From: an uncultured Pelagibacteraceae bacterium
GTDB lineage: Bacteria; Pseudomonadota; Alphaproteobacteria; Pelagibacterales; Pelagibacteraceae
DNA length: 64,000 nucleotides
Assembly (NCBI GenBank): GCA_902612605.1
Contig: CACMDY010000002.1
Span: forward strand, 62,001-126,000
Reading direction: 5' to 3'
The notes beneath the pieces are model-generated. The model was not told the DNA's origin. It did not search any database and saw only the letters and a list, made by a program, of their open reading frames with translations. This document shows, in pieces, positions 43,742-51,772 of this stretch. Numbering within the stretch: position 1 is the stretch's first letter; each line of letters opens with the position of its first letter. The translations under genes were made by a program, and so were the position numbers.

Positions 43742-44269
43742 AAGCTAGCAATACCAACGTTTTTTTTAAATTTAACAACATTTAGTAATATAATTTTAAA
43801 TTCCCCTATTGGTTGCAGCTTATAAATTGAAATCTCTAAATTAGCCCTAAATTTGGGGCATTAAACGCTATATTCATAAATTGCATTACTCAAGTAATTA
43901 TTAAGAAGTATATTATTTTTTTGTATATTTATAGGAATTAATATTAAGAATTTTCCATATCAAATTAAAACTAATTTTTATTATCAATAGATTTATTTTA
44001 AAATTTCTTCAAAATAGTTGATTTTATTGAATTATTGTCCCCTATCTCATAATCCAATTTAATTGTCTATTTTTAATTTAAATAACTGTATGTTTATTGT
44101 TTATTTTTAATTTACAGCTTTTATTTAATTGAAAATTTTAAGATTTTACTCCATTCTTTTATATTTTATATAAATATATCTTTGGTTTAAATATTTATTA
44201 AAATATAGTAATTACAGTAGTTTACACATGTTAATTAAAGTATTATATCAATATATAGTACATATATAT
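43742..44269. other. 528-bp A+T-rich gap without recognisable genes
   Basis: This is the longest gene-free stretch in the window, between convergent ogt and the EamA gene, so no promoter is needed here. I see a small hairpin GCCCTAAATTTGGGGC (43844-43859), TTACT/AGTAA around 43890, and a 19-bp direct repeat (44062-44114). All frames are closed quickly. It may be a decayed gene or island remnant. Confidence 0.6.
44062..44114. repeat. 19-bp direct repeat in the A+T-rich gap
   Basis: ATTGTCTATTTTTAATTTA (44062-44080) recurs as ATTGTTTATTTTTAATTTA (44096-44114), one mismatch, starts 34 bases apart. No function is apparent; the low complexity weakens its meaning. Confidence 0.5.
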
Positions 44270-45118
44270 TTACTTATATTTATGATAATATTCCCTTTTA
44301 AAAACATATAATCCTGACAAAACAATTATAAAAAGTCCAATAAAAGTATATTTATCAGGAAAATCCGAAAACACATAATACCCTAAAATAAGGTTAGTAA
44401 TTATCTCGAAATAACCAAATGGTGCTAATTTTGAAGCATCAGCGTAACGAAGAGATAAAATGATTAATATATGGCCTAAACAGGCAAATATACCCATCAG
44501 AGACATCCAAGACCATTGAATTAGAGTAGGATTAATCCAAACAATAGGAACAAAAAAAGATGCGATAATGGCCCCTACTACGCCCGTAATCAGCAATGTG
44601 AGTAAAGGACTATCTGTTGAATGCAATTTTCGAGTTATTATTAGATAGAAGCCGTAAAAACAGCCTGTTCCAACTGCTGCTAAACTAGCAAGATTAATCT
44701 CTATAATTCCAGGTCTTATAACAACTAAAATACCAAAAAAACCGACTAATACAGCAGTCCACCGTCTATATCCGACTTTTTCTTTAAGTAAAAATGGAGA
44801 AAGAGCAGTTGTAACCAATGGAGCAACGAATGCCAATGTTAACGCTTTTGCCATTGAGATTACAGAAATGGAGTAAAAAAAACATATATTTGCAAAAAAT
44901 AAAGACAAACCTCTAATTATTTGTAATTTGATATTTTGAGAAAACTTCAATTGTTCTCTAAAAAATAAAAACATAAAAAAAGTTGTGAATACAACTGTAA
45001 AAAAATATCTAGCCCATGTTATTTGAAAAAAAGATAAATCCGAAGATAAGTATTTTGCAATAGCATCCATAAAGGGCAAAACCATCCATGCAGATAAATT
45101 TAAAAATATCGCTTTCAT
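44270..45118 (-). CDS. EamA family (drug/metabolite) transporter
   Basis: This 282-aa inner-membrane protein has ten predicted helices in two EamA repeats. Segments such as FFQITWARYFFTVVFTTFFMF near residue 30, SISVISMAKALTLAFVAPLVTTALSPFLLKEKVGYRRW near 83-120, split by helices, and GYFEIITNLILGYYVFSDFP near 240 are typical. The substrate is unknown; amino acid or metabolite export is common in the family. It follows the AEC transporter gene without a gap and both follow hom, suggesting a shared transcript. Confidence 0.87.
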   Translation of the reverse strand: MKAIFLNLSAWMVLPFMDAIAKYLSSDLSFFQITWARYFFTVVFTTFFMFLFFREQLKFSQNIKLQIIRGLSLFFANICFFYSISVISMAKALTLAFVAPLVTTALSPFLLKEKVGYRRWTAVLVGFFGILVVIRPGIIEINLASLAAVGTGCFYGFYLIITRKLHSTDSPLLTLLITGVVGAIIASFFVPIVWINPTLIQWSWMSLMGIFACLGHILIILSLRYADASKLAPFGYFEIITNLILGYYVFSDFPDKYTFIGLFIIVLSGLYVFKREYYHKYK

Positions 45119-46018
45119 TTAAGCGAAATATTTAAGGGCAATAAATACTGTAATTGGCACTGTAACCAATGACATTAAAGTAGAAACAACAATTGTGCTG
45201 GAAATATTATCTACATTTTTTTTTGGTGAATACATTGAAGCAACCAAATAACAAAGTATTGCACTAGGCATTGAAGATTGAATTAGTAAAACACCAGCTG
45301 CAAAACCAGATAAATTAAAAAATTTTATAATAAAAAAACCTACAATTGGACCAAGAATTACTCTACCAATTGATGTTATAATTGAGTCTCTCAAAGAAAA
45401 TACTTTCATTTGGGTTAAAGCAATGCCTAAAGACATTAAAATCATTACAATCATTGCATAAGATAAAAGCATTGTTGTATTAATCACAAAAACTGGCATT
45501 TCTTTGTCATAGTATAAAAAGATAACTGTCAAAATAATTGTATAGAAGGAGGGACTTTTTGCGATTATTGAAAAATCAAATTTTCTTTTTGCAAGAAATA
45601 TATTAGCAGTAAAATGTAAGAGTATTACCAAAGATGATATGGCTGCAGCTACGCCCATTCCCAATTTACCATATGCAAAAAGACATATTGGTATACCCAT
45701 ATTGCCTGTATTAGGTAAAAAAAAAGTAGGTAATTCTCTGATATAATCTTTTTTCATAAGAATTAAAAAAACAAGACCGATTAAAGCAAATGATGAGAGT
45801 AATATTAATGCATAAATAAAATATTCTGCAAATATATCAAATGTGACACCTGTAGATGTAAGTGAGAAAATTACTAAAGCTGGAGTTCCAAAATTTCCAG
45901 CATAAGATGTTATAAACGAAGTATCAAAATTTGGATTTTTTTTCCCTAATAAAAAACCAATTCCAACAATAAAAAATACAGGGAATAGAACTTCAAAGAG
46001 CTTTAAATAAAGTTCCAT
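45119..46018 (-). CDS. AEC family transporter (auxin efflux carrier-like)
   Basis: This 299-aa membrane protein has about ten helices. FFIVGIGFLLGKKNPN near residue 15, LPNTGNMGIPICLFAYG near 100 and a C-terminal block with QSSMPSAILCYLVASMY near 245 match the AEC/MdcF family of carboxylate and related exporters. It is coupled to hom by a one-base overlap and directly abuts the EamA gene. The substrate is unknown; context with homoserine dehydrogenase hints at amino or organic acids. Confidence 0.87.
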   Translation of the reverse strand: MELYLKLFEVLFPVFFIVGIGFLLGKKNPNFDTSFITSYAGNFGTPALVIFSLTSTGVTFDIFAEYFIYALILLSSFALIGLVFLILMKKDYIRELPTFFLPNTGNMGIPICLFAYGKLGMGVAAAISSLVILLHFTANIFLAKRKFDFSIIAKSPSFYTIILTVIFLYYDKEMPVFVINTTMLLSYAMIVMILMSLGIALTQMKVFSLRDSIITSIGRVILGPIVGFFIIKFFNLSGFAAGVLLIQSSMPSAILCYLVASMYSPKKNVDNISSTIVVSTLMSLVTVPITVFIALKYFA

Positions 46019-47307
46019 TAAAAAAGTCTTAATAATACAGGGTTTTTAATAATATTTAAATTTGATTTAAAAGATTTAATACATTTCTGATAATCTTTTT
46101 CCAAAGATTTGTGAGTTATAATCACAATAGAAGCAGTTTTATTTTTATTATTTGGTATTTGTATTAATCTTTGTACGGATATTTTGTATTTAGCAAATTT
46201 ATTTGTGATTTCAGATAAAACACCCGGTTTATCTTTAACTTCAAGCCTAATATATAAAGCATTTGAATAATTATCAGTATTATATATTGATGGAGATTTT
46301 CTTTTATCATCAGAAATCCCAAAAGGGTATTTGATATTTCCACGTAAAATTGACAAAAGATCAGACATTAAAGCAGATGATGTTGGACCAGGCCCAGCAC
46401 CTTCTCCTTGCAAAACACTCTCCCCTACTGGATTACCTTCAATTATAACAGCATTCATAACACCATTAACATTTGCGATGTAAGTATTTTTTTTAATTAA
46501 ACACGGATGAACTCTTTCAAATAATTTATTATTAACAATTTCTGTTATTCCCAATAATTTAATTTTATAATTTAATTGATTTGCAATTTCTAAATCGTTG
46601 TATTCTATATTTTCAATACCCTCCATTAAACATTTTGAATTTGATACTTTATTATTAAATGCTAAAGCAGAAAGAATTTTAACTTTAGCTAATGCATCGT
46701 AACCATTTAAATCTAATTTTGGATTACCTGGTTCAGCATAACCTAATAGTTGAGCTTTTTTTAATACAGTTGAAAAGCCAGACTTAGTTTCTTCCATTTC
46801 AGATAATATATAATTACAAGTGCCATTTAATATTCCATATACTTTACTTATCTTATTAGTTGCCAGTCCTTCTTTAATAGTTCTTAATACAGGGATGCCA
46901 CCTCCTACTGACGCTTCAAATTCTAAATTAACTTTATTTTTTTCAGCAAGTTTAGAAAGGTTATTACCATGTTTAGAAATTAATGCCTTATTAGGAGTTA
47001 CTACGTGAATTTTATTCTTAAGTGCAAATTCTACAATTTTTTTAGATATACCATCAGATTGACCAATGGCTTCAATTAAAATATCAATTTTATTATTTTT
47101 AAAAATTTTAAAGGGATCTTTATAAAATATTTTCTTATTAATTCTAAATTTTCTTTTTTTATTAATATTTTTAGCTGAAATTGCAGAAACAGAGATAATT
47201 TTTCCAGTTTTTTTTAGAATATCTTTTTTTTTTGTATTTAATTCATTATAGAGATAATTACCAATCTGTCCTAATCCAACAATTGCTATATTAAGCTTTT
47301 TAGTCAT
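46018..47307 (-). CDS. hom: Homoserine dehydrogenase
   Basis: Hom reduces aspartate semialdehyde to homoserine, the branch point to threonine and methionine. The 429-aa protein has a Rossmann motif VGLGQIGNYLYNEL at about residue 10, VVTPNKALISKHGNNL at about 99, EASVGGGIPVLRTIKEGL at about 124 and GYAEPGNPKLDLNGYDALAKVKIL at about 188-212, followed by a C-terminal ACT regulatory domain (about 347-429). The homoserine it makes would feed metY at 49616 after acetylation. It is one base from the small lipoprotein gene. Confidence 0.95.
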   Translation of the reverse strand: MTKKLNIAIVGLGQIGNYLYNELNTKKKDILKKTGKIISVSAISAKNINKKRKFRINKKIFYKDPFKIFKNNKIDILIEAIGQSDGISKKIVEFALKNKIHVVTPNKALISKHGNNLSKLAEKNKVNLEFEASVGGGIPVLRTIKEGLATNKISKVYGILNGTCNYILSEMEETKSGFSTVLKKAQLLGYAEPGNPKLDLNGYDALAKVKILSALAFNNKVSNSKCLMEGIENIEYNDLEIANQLNYKIKLLGITEIVNNKLFERVHPCLIKKNTYIANVNGVMNAVIIEGNPVGESVLQGEGAGPGPTSSALMSDLLSILRGNIKYPFGISDDKRKSPSIYNTDNYSNALYIRLEVKDKPGVLSEITNKFAKYKISVQRLIQIPNNKNKTASIVIITHKSLEKDYQKCIKSFKSNLNIIKNPVLLRLF

Positions 47308-47308
47308 A

Positions 47309-47515
47309 TCAATTATCTAAACTCGGAAAACTACTATTTTTTCCATAATTAATAATTTTATTTTTAAAATCCTCAAAAGAAATAATTTTATCAATATCTA
47401 AATTTGGTTTTTCAACCATATCATCATTTTTTTTCTTTAAAAAAGAACCAAAGTTTTGGTTAGAACAATTATTTATAAATAAAAAAATTAATAAAATTAC
47501 CAGTGTTCTCATCAA
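47309..47515 (-). CDS. Small lipoprotein of unknown function
   Basis: This 68-aa protein has a signal sequence and lipobox-like INNC (Cys17), then a short charged region. I recognise no domain. It overlaps argC by 4 bases and ends one base before hom, so it is part of this transcript. It is too short for an enzyme. Confidence 0.6.
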   Translation of the reverse strand: MMRTLVILLIFLFINNCSNQNFGSFLKKKNDDMVEKPNLDIDKIISFEDFKNKIINYGKNSSFPSLDN

Positions 47516-48534
47516 TTTAATCCTTCATCAGACTTATATCCAAATAAAATATTCATATTTTGAACAGCCTGTCCACTACCACCCTTAATCAAATTATCTA
47601 TTGCTGACAATATAATAATTTTATTCTTATATTTACTCTCACACACGGAAATATAACAATTATTTGTGTTTATTACTTCATTAGTTCCTAAAAAAGTATT
47701 TGGTTTCAAAATTTTAATGAATTTATGATTTTTGTAATATTTTTTTAGAAAAGAATAAATTTTTTTAAGAGAATCATTTCTTTTTAGATCTAAATACATA
47801 GTAGTTAATATTCCTCTAAACATTGGTGATAGATGAGGTGTAAATTGAAATTTTACCTTTTTGCCAGTTTTTATTTTTAGTTCCTGATCAATTTCTGAAT
47901 TGTGTCTGTGAAAAGCTAAACCATAAGCACTCAATGTCTCATTTAAAAATTTGTTGTTATATTTTTTATGAATATTTCTGCCTGCACCTGAATAACCAGA
48001 TTTAGAGTCAATTATGATATTGTTTGATTTAACAATATTTTTATTAATTAACGGAACTAGGGGTAACAAAATTGATGTTGGATAACAGCCTGGACAAGAA
48101 ACTATCTTATATTTTTTAATGTTCTGATTATTTAACTCGGGTAAAGAATAAATACTTTTTTTGATTAATTTAGGTGCATTGTGTTTGATTTTATACCATT
48201 TCAAATAATCACTGGCTGATTTAAGTCTAAAATCTGCTGCTAAATCAATTAAAATATTTTTACTATTTAAATTTTTTGAAATTTTTTGAGCCTCTCCATT
48301 GGGTAATGCAGTAAATACAACATCAACACTTTTTAATAACTCTTTATTAAATTTAACAATATTTGGTAGTTTATATTTATTAAAGTATTTATCATAAAAG
48401 CTAATTTTCTTTCCTACAGAGGTATCACCACAAAGATATTTAATTTTAACACTCTTATGTTTAGTTAATAATTTAACCAATTGAATACCTATGTATCCAG
48501 TGGCTCCAGCAACTAATGCATTTATCTTAGACAT
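47512..48534 (-). CDS. argC: N-acetyl-gamma-glutamyl-phosphate reductase
   Basis: ArgC catalyses the third step of arginine synthesis, making N-acetylglutamate semialdehyde. The 340-aa protein has the Rossmann start ALVAGATGYIGIQLVKLL at about residue 6, the active-site Cys in VSCPGCYPTSILLPL at about 147, and HRHNSEIDQEL at about 209 with a catalytic His. It is of the typical longer type. It lies downstream of rpsI, a pairing often seen in alphaproteobacteria (rplM-rpsI-argC). Confidence 0.95.
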   Translation of the reverse strand: MSKINALVAGATGYIGIQLVKLLTKHKSVKIKYLCGDTSVGKKISFYDKYFNKYKLPNIVKFNKELLKSVDVVFTALPNGEAQKISKNLNSKNILIDLAADFRLKSASDYLKWYKIKHNAPKLIKKSIYSLPELNNQNIKKYKIVSCPGCYPTSILLPLVPLINKNIVKSNNIIIDSKSGYSGAGRNIHKKYNNKFLNETLSAYGLAFHRHNSEIDQELKIKTGKKVKFQFTPHLSPMFRGILTTMYLDLKRNDSLKKIYSFLKKYYKNHKFIKILKPNTFLGTNEVINTNNCYISVCESKYKNKIIILSAIDNLIKGGSGQAVQNMNILFGYKSDEGLN

Positions 48535-48567
48535 ATTGTAATATAACAGTTGTTTATTAAAATGATA

Positions 48568-48999
48568 TTATCTTTTAGAAAACTGATAACTTCTTCTAGC
48601 TTTTGCTCGACCAGGTTTTTTTCTCTCAACTGATCTAGAATCTCTCGTGGTAAGTTTTTCTTTTCTAAGTGTTGGTTTTAGATTTTCATCAAATTGTAAT
48701 AGTGCTCTTGATATACCATGTACTAATGCTCCCGCTTGACCTGTATGACCACCACCGACAACTTGAGACCTAACATCGTATTCTGTAGATTGATTGATAA
48801 TTTCAAAAGGTCTTAGTATTTGCATTTTATGAGTAGCTCTTGTGAAATAATCATCTAGATTTTTACCATTAACGTAAATTTTACCTGTTCCTTTTTTTAA
48901 CCAAACTTTTGCAATTGAAGTCTTTCTTCTACCAGTTGCATATTTCGCATCTTTAAAATCTAATTTTAGTTTTGAGGATGTTGATTGATTTGTTTCCAT
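48568..48999 (-). CDS. rpsI: 30S ribosomal protein S9
   Basis: S9 reaches the decoding centre with its C-terminal tail. The 143-aa protein has a short variable N-terminus, YATGRRKTSIAKVWLKKGTGKI at about residues 20-41 split by few changes, GGGHTGQAGALVHGISRAL at about 87 and the basic tail KKPGRAKARRSYQFSKR ending in the invariant Lys-Arg. It follows rplM by one base. Confidence 0.97.
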   Translation of the reverse strand: METNQSTSSKLKLDFKDAKYATGRRKTSIAKVWLKKGTGKIYVNGKNLDDYFTRATHKMQILRPFEIINQSTEYDVRSQVVGGGHTGQAGALVHGISRALLQFDENLKPTLRKEKLTTRDSRSVERKKPGRAKARRSYQFSKR

Positions 49000-49000
49000 T

Positions 49001-49459
49001 TTAATTTCTTACTATATTTTTTGAATTAAGTTTTCCAATCTCTATTACTTCAGGGTTTTGTGCTGAGTGAGGATGATCTGATCCTGAGTAAACCTTAAGT
49101 TTAGTCAATTGTTTTTTAGCTAAAGGACCACCAGGCAACATTCTTTTTACAGCCATCTTTAAAACTTCACCTGGTTTTGAAGATTGTAATATTTCAGGTG
49201 TTGTTTCTTTAATTCCCCCAGGATGACCTGTATGTCTATAATATTTTTTATTTGAAAACTTGTTTCCTGTAAATTTTAATTGATCTACGTTTTTAACAAC
49301 AACAAAATCTCCACTATCCATATGAGGAGTAAAAGTTGCTTTATTTTTTCCTCTAAGTATTTTTGATACAACGGTTGCTAGTCTTCCTACTACAGCTCCA
49401 GTTGCGTCAATTTCAAACCATTTACTATTTAGGTCCTCTTTTTTAAGAAATTTAGTCAT
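49001..49459 (-). CDS. rplM: 50S ribosomal protein L13
   Basis: L13 is an early 50S assembly protein. The start at 49459 (MTKFLKKEDLNSKWFEID) is chosen because family members begin a few residues before the conserved WFEIDA block; the longer frame adds 13 unmatched residues. The 152-aa protein shows VVGRLATVVSKILRGKNK at about residue 21, YYRHTGHPGGIKE at about 72 and VKRMLPGGPLAKKQLTKLKVY at about 101. It heads the rplM-rpsI unit and is divergent from metY. Confidence 0.96.
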   Translation of the reverse strand: MTKFLKKEDLNSKWFEIDATGAVVGRLATVVSKILRGKNKATFTPHMDSGDFVVVKNVDQLKFTGNKFSNKKYYRHTGHPGGIKETTPEILQSSKPGEVLKMAVKRMLPGGPLAKKQLTKLKVYSGSDHPHSAQNPEVIEIGKLNSKNIVRN

Positions 49460-49538
49460 AATTGCGGGATTAATACTTATAAATCGATATATTGTCAAAC
49501 TATATACAGTTATAACTTAAGTGATTTTTGATAATTTT

Positions 49539-49608
49539 AACTAATTAATTAGCTATTAATTAGCGATAATATTAGTTTATAATAAAATCTTAAAAATTTA
49601 AACAGGAG
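49539..49608 (+). promoter_or_regulatory. metY leader with dyad, direct repeat and strong ribosome-binding site
   Basis: AACTAAT (49539-49545) pairs with ATTAGTT (49571-49577), enclosing a 9-bp direct repeat TTAATTAGC (49545-49553 and 49556-49564) and a GCTA/TAGC hairpin. AGGAG at 49604-49608, 7 bases before the ATG, is an unusually good Shine-Dalgarno sequence for this genome. SAM-II/SAM-V riboswitches are known in front of sulfur amino acid genes in SAR11, but I could not fit their core to this sequence. Confidence 0.35.
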
Positions 49609-49615
49609 CAACTAA

Positions 49616-50944
49616 ATGTCAGACAAAAAAGGAATGGATCCCAAAACATATAAATTCGATACCCTTAGTTTACACGCCGGATATCAACCTCATAAAAATG
49701 CTGGTTCAAGACAAGTACCAATATACCAAACGACTTCATATCTATTTGATGATGTAGATCATGCAGCAGCGTTATTTAATTTAGAAAGAGGTGGACATAT
49801 TTATAGTAGGATATCAAATCCAACAGTTGCAGTTTTAGAAGAAAGAGTTGCTTCATTAGAAGGTGGTACAGCTGCACTTGCTACTTCTTCTGGCATGAGT
49901 GCAATATTTCTTGCAGTAATGACGCTATGTGAGGCAGGAGATCATTTGGTCGTATCATCACAGCTTTATGGTGGAACTGTAAATCTATTTAGATTAACAC
50001 TTCCAAAATTTGGTATTAAAACAACATTTGTAAAACCAAGAGACACAGAAGGATTTAAAAAAGCAATTCAAAAAAATACTAAAGGTATTTTTGGAGAACT
50101 TGTAGGTAATCCAGGTAATGAAATAATGAATATGCCTGAGATTGCTAAAATAGCTCACGACGCTGGTATTCCTTTAATGGTAGATGCAACTTATCAAACA
50201 CCTTATTTATGTAAACCTATAGAGCACGGTGCTGATATTGTAGTTCATTCACTTACTAAATGGATGGCAGGTCATGGATCTTCTATGGCTGGTATAATTG
50301 TTGAAGGTGGTAAGTTTGACTGGATGCAAAATGATAAATTTCCAACAATGACTCAACCATATGAGGGTTATCATGGATTATCTTTTGCTGAAGAATTTGG
50401 ACCAACTGCATTTACAATGAAAGCAAGAGCAGAAGGTATGAGAGATTTTGGTCCTTGTCTAAGCCCTCAAAATGCTTGGAATGTCTTACAAGGTATTGAA
50501 ACACTTTCTGTTAGAATGAAAAAGCATTGTGAGAATGCTGAAAAAATGGTCGAGTATTTATTAGGTCACGAAAGTGTTGCTTGGGTTTCACACCCGAGCG
50601 TACCAGATCATCCTGATCATGCTTTAGCAAGCAAATTATTACCAAATGGCAAAGGATCAATGATAGCATTTGGTATTAAAGGAGGAAAAGCTGCAGGTGA
50701 AGCATTTATTAATAACGTTAAACTTGCTTCTCATTTAGCAAATGTTGGGGATACACGTACATTGGTAATTCATCCAGCATCAGCAACACATTCTCAAATG
50801 GATGAAGCTACATTAAAATTTGCGGGTTTATCTCATGATATGATCAGATTATCAGTTGGTATTGAAGATATAGATGATATTAAAAACGACTTTGAAAATG
50901 GATTTAGAGCTGCTAGAAAACCTAGACTCGTATCCAATCAATGA
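49616..50944 (+). CDS. metY: O-acetylhomoserine sulfhydrylase (PLP-dependent)
   Basis: MetY makes homocysteine from O-acetylhomoserine and sulfide, a direct-sulfhydrylation route to methionine. The 442-aa protein of the Cys/Met metabolism PLP family has YSRISNPTVAVLEERVASLEGG at about residues 62-83, SSGMSAIFLAVMTL at about 89, DATYQTPYLCKPIEHGADIV at about 190, and the PLP lysine in VHSLTKWMAGHGSS at about 212. The length agrees with MetY rather than the roughly 390-aa MetB/MetC. It overlaps the hydrolase gene by 4 bases. hom on the opposite strand supplies the precursor pathway. Confidence 0.94.
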   Translation: MSDKKGMDPKTYKFDTLSLHAGYQPHKNAGSRQVPIYQTTSYLFDDVDHAAALFNLERGGHIYSRISNPTVAVLEERVASLEGGTAALATSSGMSAIFLAVMTLCEAGDHLVVSSQLYGGTVNLFRLTLPKFGIKTTFVKPRDTEGFKKAIQKNTKGIFGELVGNPGNEIMNMPEIAKIAHDAGIPLMVDATYQTPYLCKPIEHGADIVVHSLTKWMAGHGSSMAGIIVEGGKFDWMQNDKFPTMTQPYEGYHGLSFAEEFGPTAFTMKARAEGMRDFGPCLSPQNAWNVLQGIETLSVRMKKHCENAEKMVEYLLGHESVAWVSHPSVPDHPDHALASKLLPNGKGSMIAFGIKGGKAAGEAFINNVKLASHLANVGDTRTLVIHPASATHSQMDEATLKFAGLSHDMIRLSVGIEDIDDIKNDFENGFRAARKPRLVSNQ

Positions 50945-51756
50945 AGTTTCAGGTAAATAATAACGAGGTTTATGCTTCTACAGGAGGCAGACCTTTTGAT
51001 AATGATAAGCCACTAATAATATTTGTTCATGGTAGTGGACTAACTCATATGACATGGGTTTTGCAAACAAGATATTTTGCATTCCATGGATATAGTGTTT
51101 TAGCTTTAGATATGCCAGGTCATGGATTATCGGGTGGCGAAAGTTTAAAATCAATTGAGGATATGGCTGATTGGGTCAGTGATGTTATTGATGCGGTTGG
51201 ATATAAAGAAGCTTCGTTAGTTGGTCATTCACAAGGATGTTTAGTTACAGTTGAATGTACAGCAAGGAATCCTGATAAAATTAAAACTTTAAGTTTAATG
51301 GGTGGTGCTGGTGCAATTCCAATGAACCCTGAATTATTATCTTTAGCAGAAAACAATGATCCTAAGGCTGTTGAATTAATGATGGACTGGGCCCATGGGC
51401 CAGCTGGTCATTTTGGTGGTCACCCTGTACCAGGTTTATATCATATTAATACTGGTTCAATGTTAGCTAAAACTAGAACAATAAAAAATACCCTCGGTGT
51501 AGATTTTAGAGCATGTGATAATTACAAAAATGGTTTTGAAGCCGCTAAACAAATTAAAATACCTACCCTCTCTATACTTGCTACTGACGATAAAATGTGT
51601 CCAGTTAAAGAAGGGAAAAAACTAGCTAATTTAATTGAAGGAAGTCAAATAGATATAATAGATAATTGCGGACATATGATGTTATTGGAGGAAGCAGATC
51701 GAGTATTAAATGTTTTGAAAAAATTCATAACAACAAATTATCCAGCTAATAATTAA
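50941..51756 (+). CDS. Alpha/beta hydrolase
   Basis: This 271-aa cytosolic hydrolase has the oxyanion region FVHGSGLTHMTW at about residue 28, the nucleophile elbow LVGHSQGCLVTVE at about 95 (Ser in GHSQG), an acid in LATDDKMCPV at about 216 and the catalytic His in NCGHMMLLEEA at about 243. The full triad is present. The substrate is unknown. Tight coupling to metY (4-base overlap) suggests a link to sulfur or methionine metabolism, but this is context only. Homoserine acetyltransferases share the fold, yet this protein is shorter and has a hydrolase-like GHSQG elbow. Confidence 0.85.
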   Translation: MKFQVNNNEVYASTGGRPFDNDKPLIIFVHGSGLTHMTWVLQTRYFAFHGYSVLALDMPGHGLSGGESLKSIEDMADWVSDVIDAVGYKEASLVGHSQGCLVTVECTARNPDKIKTLSLMGGAGAIPMNPELLSLAENNDPKAVELMMDWAHGPAGHFGGHPVPGLYHINTGSMLAKTRTIKNTLGVDFRACDNYKNGFEAAKQIKIPTLSILATDDKMCPVKEGKKLANLIEGSQIDIIDNCGHMMLLEEADRVLNVLKKFITTNYPANN

Positions 51757-51772
51757 TTAAGAATTAACTTGA

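Noticed and set aside
40650-43808. ATTCCCCTA in the tRNA-Glu T arm recurring at 43800-43808 as a possible attachment-site pair
   Set aside because: Only 9 bases match and the flanks diverge at once; integrase att repeats at tRNA ends normally extend to the CCA end.
49501-49615. SAM-II or SAM-V riboswitch in front of metY
   Set aside because: I could not align the conserved core or the pseudoknot with the ribosome-binding site; kept only as a possible leader structure.
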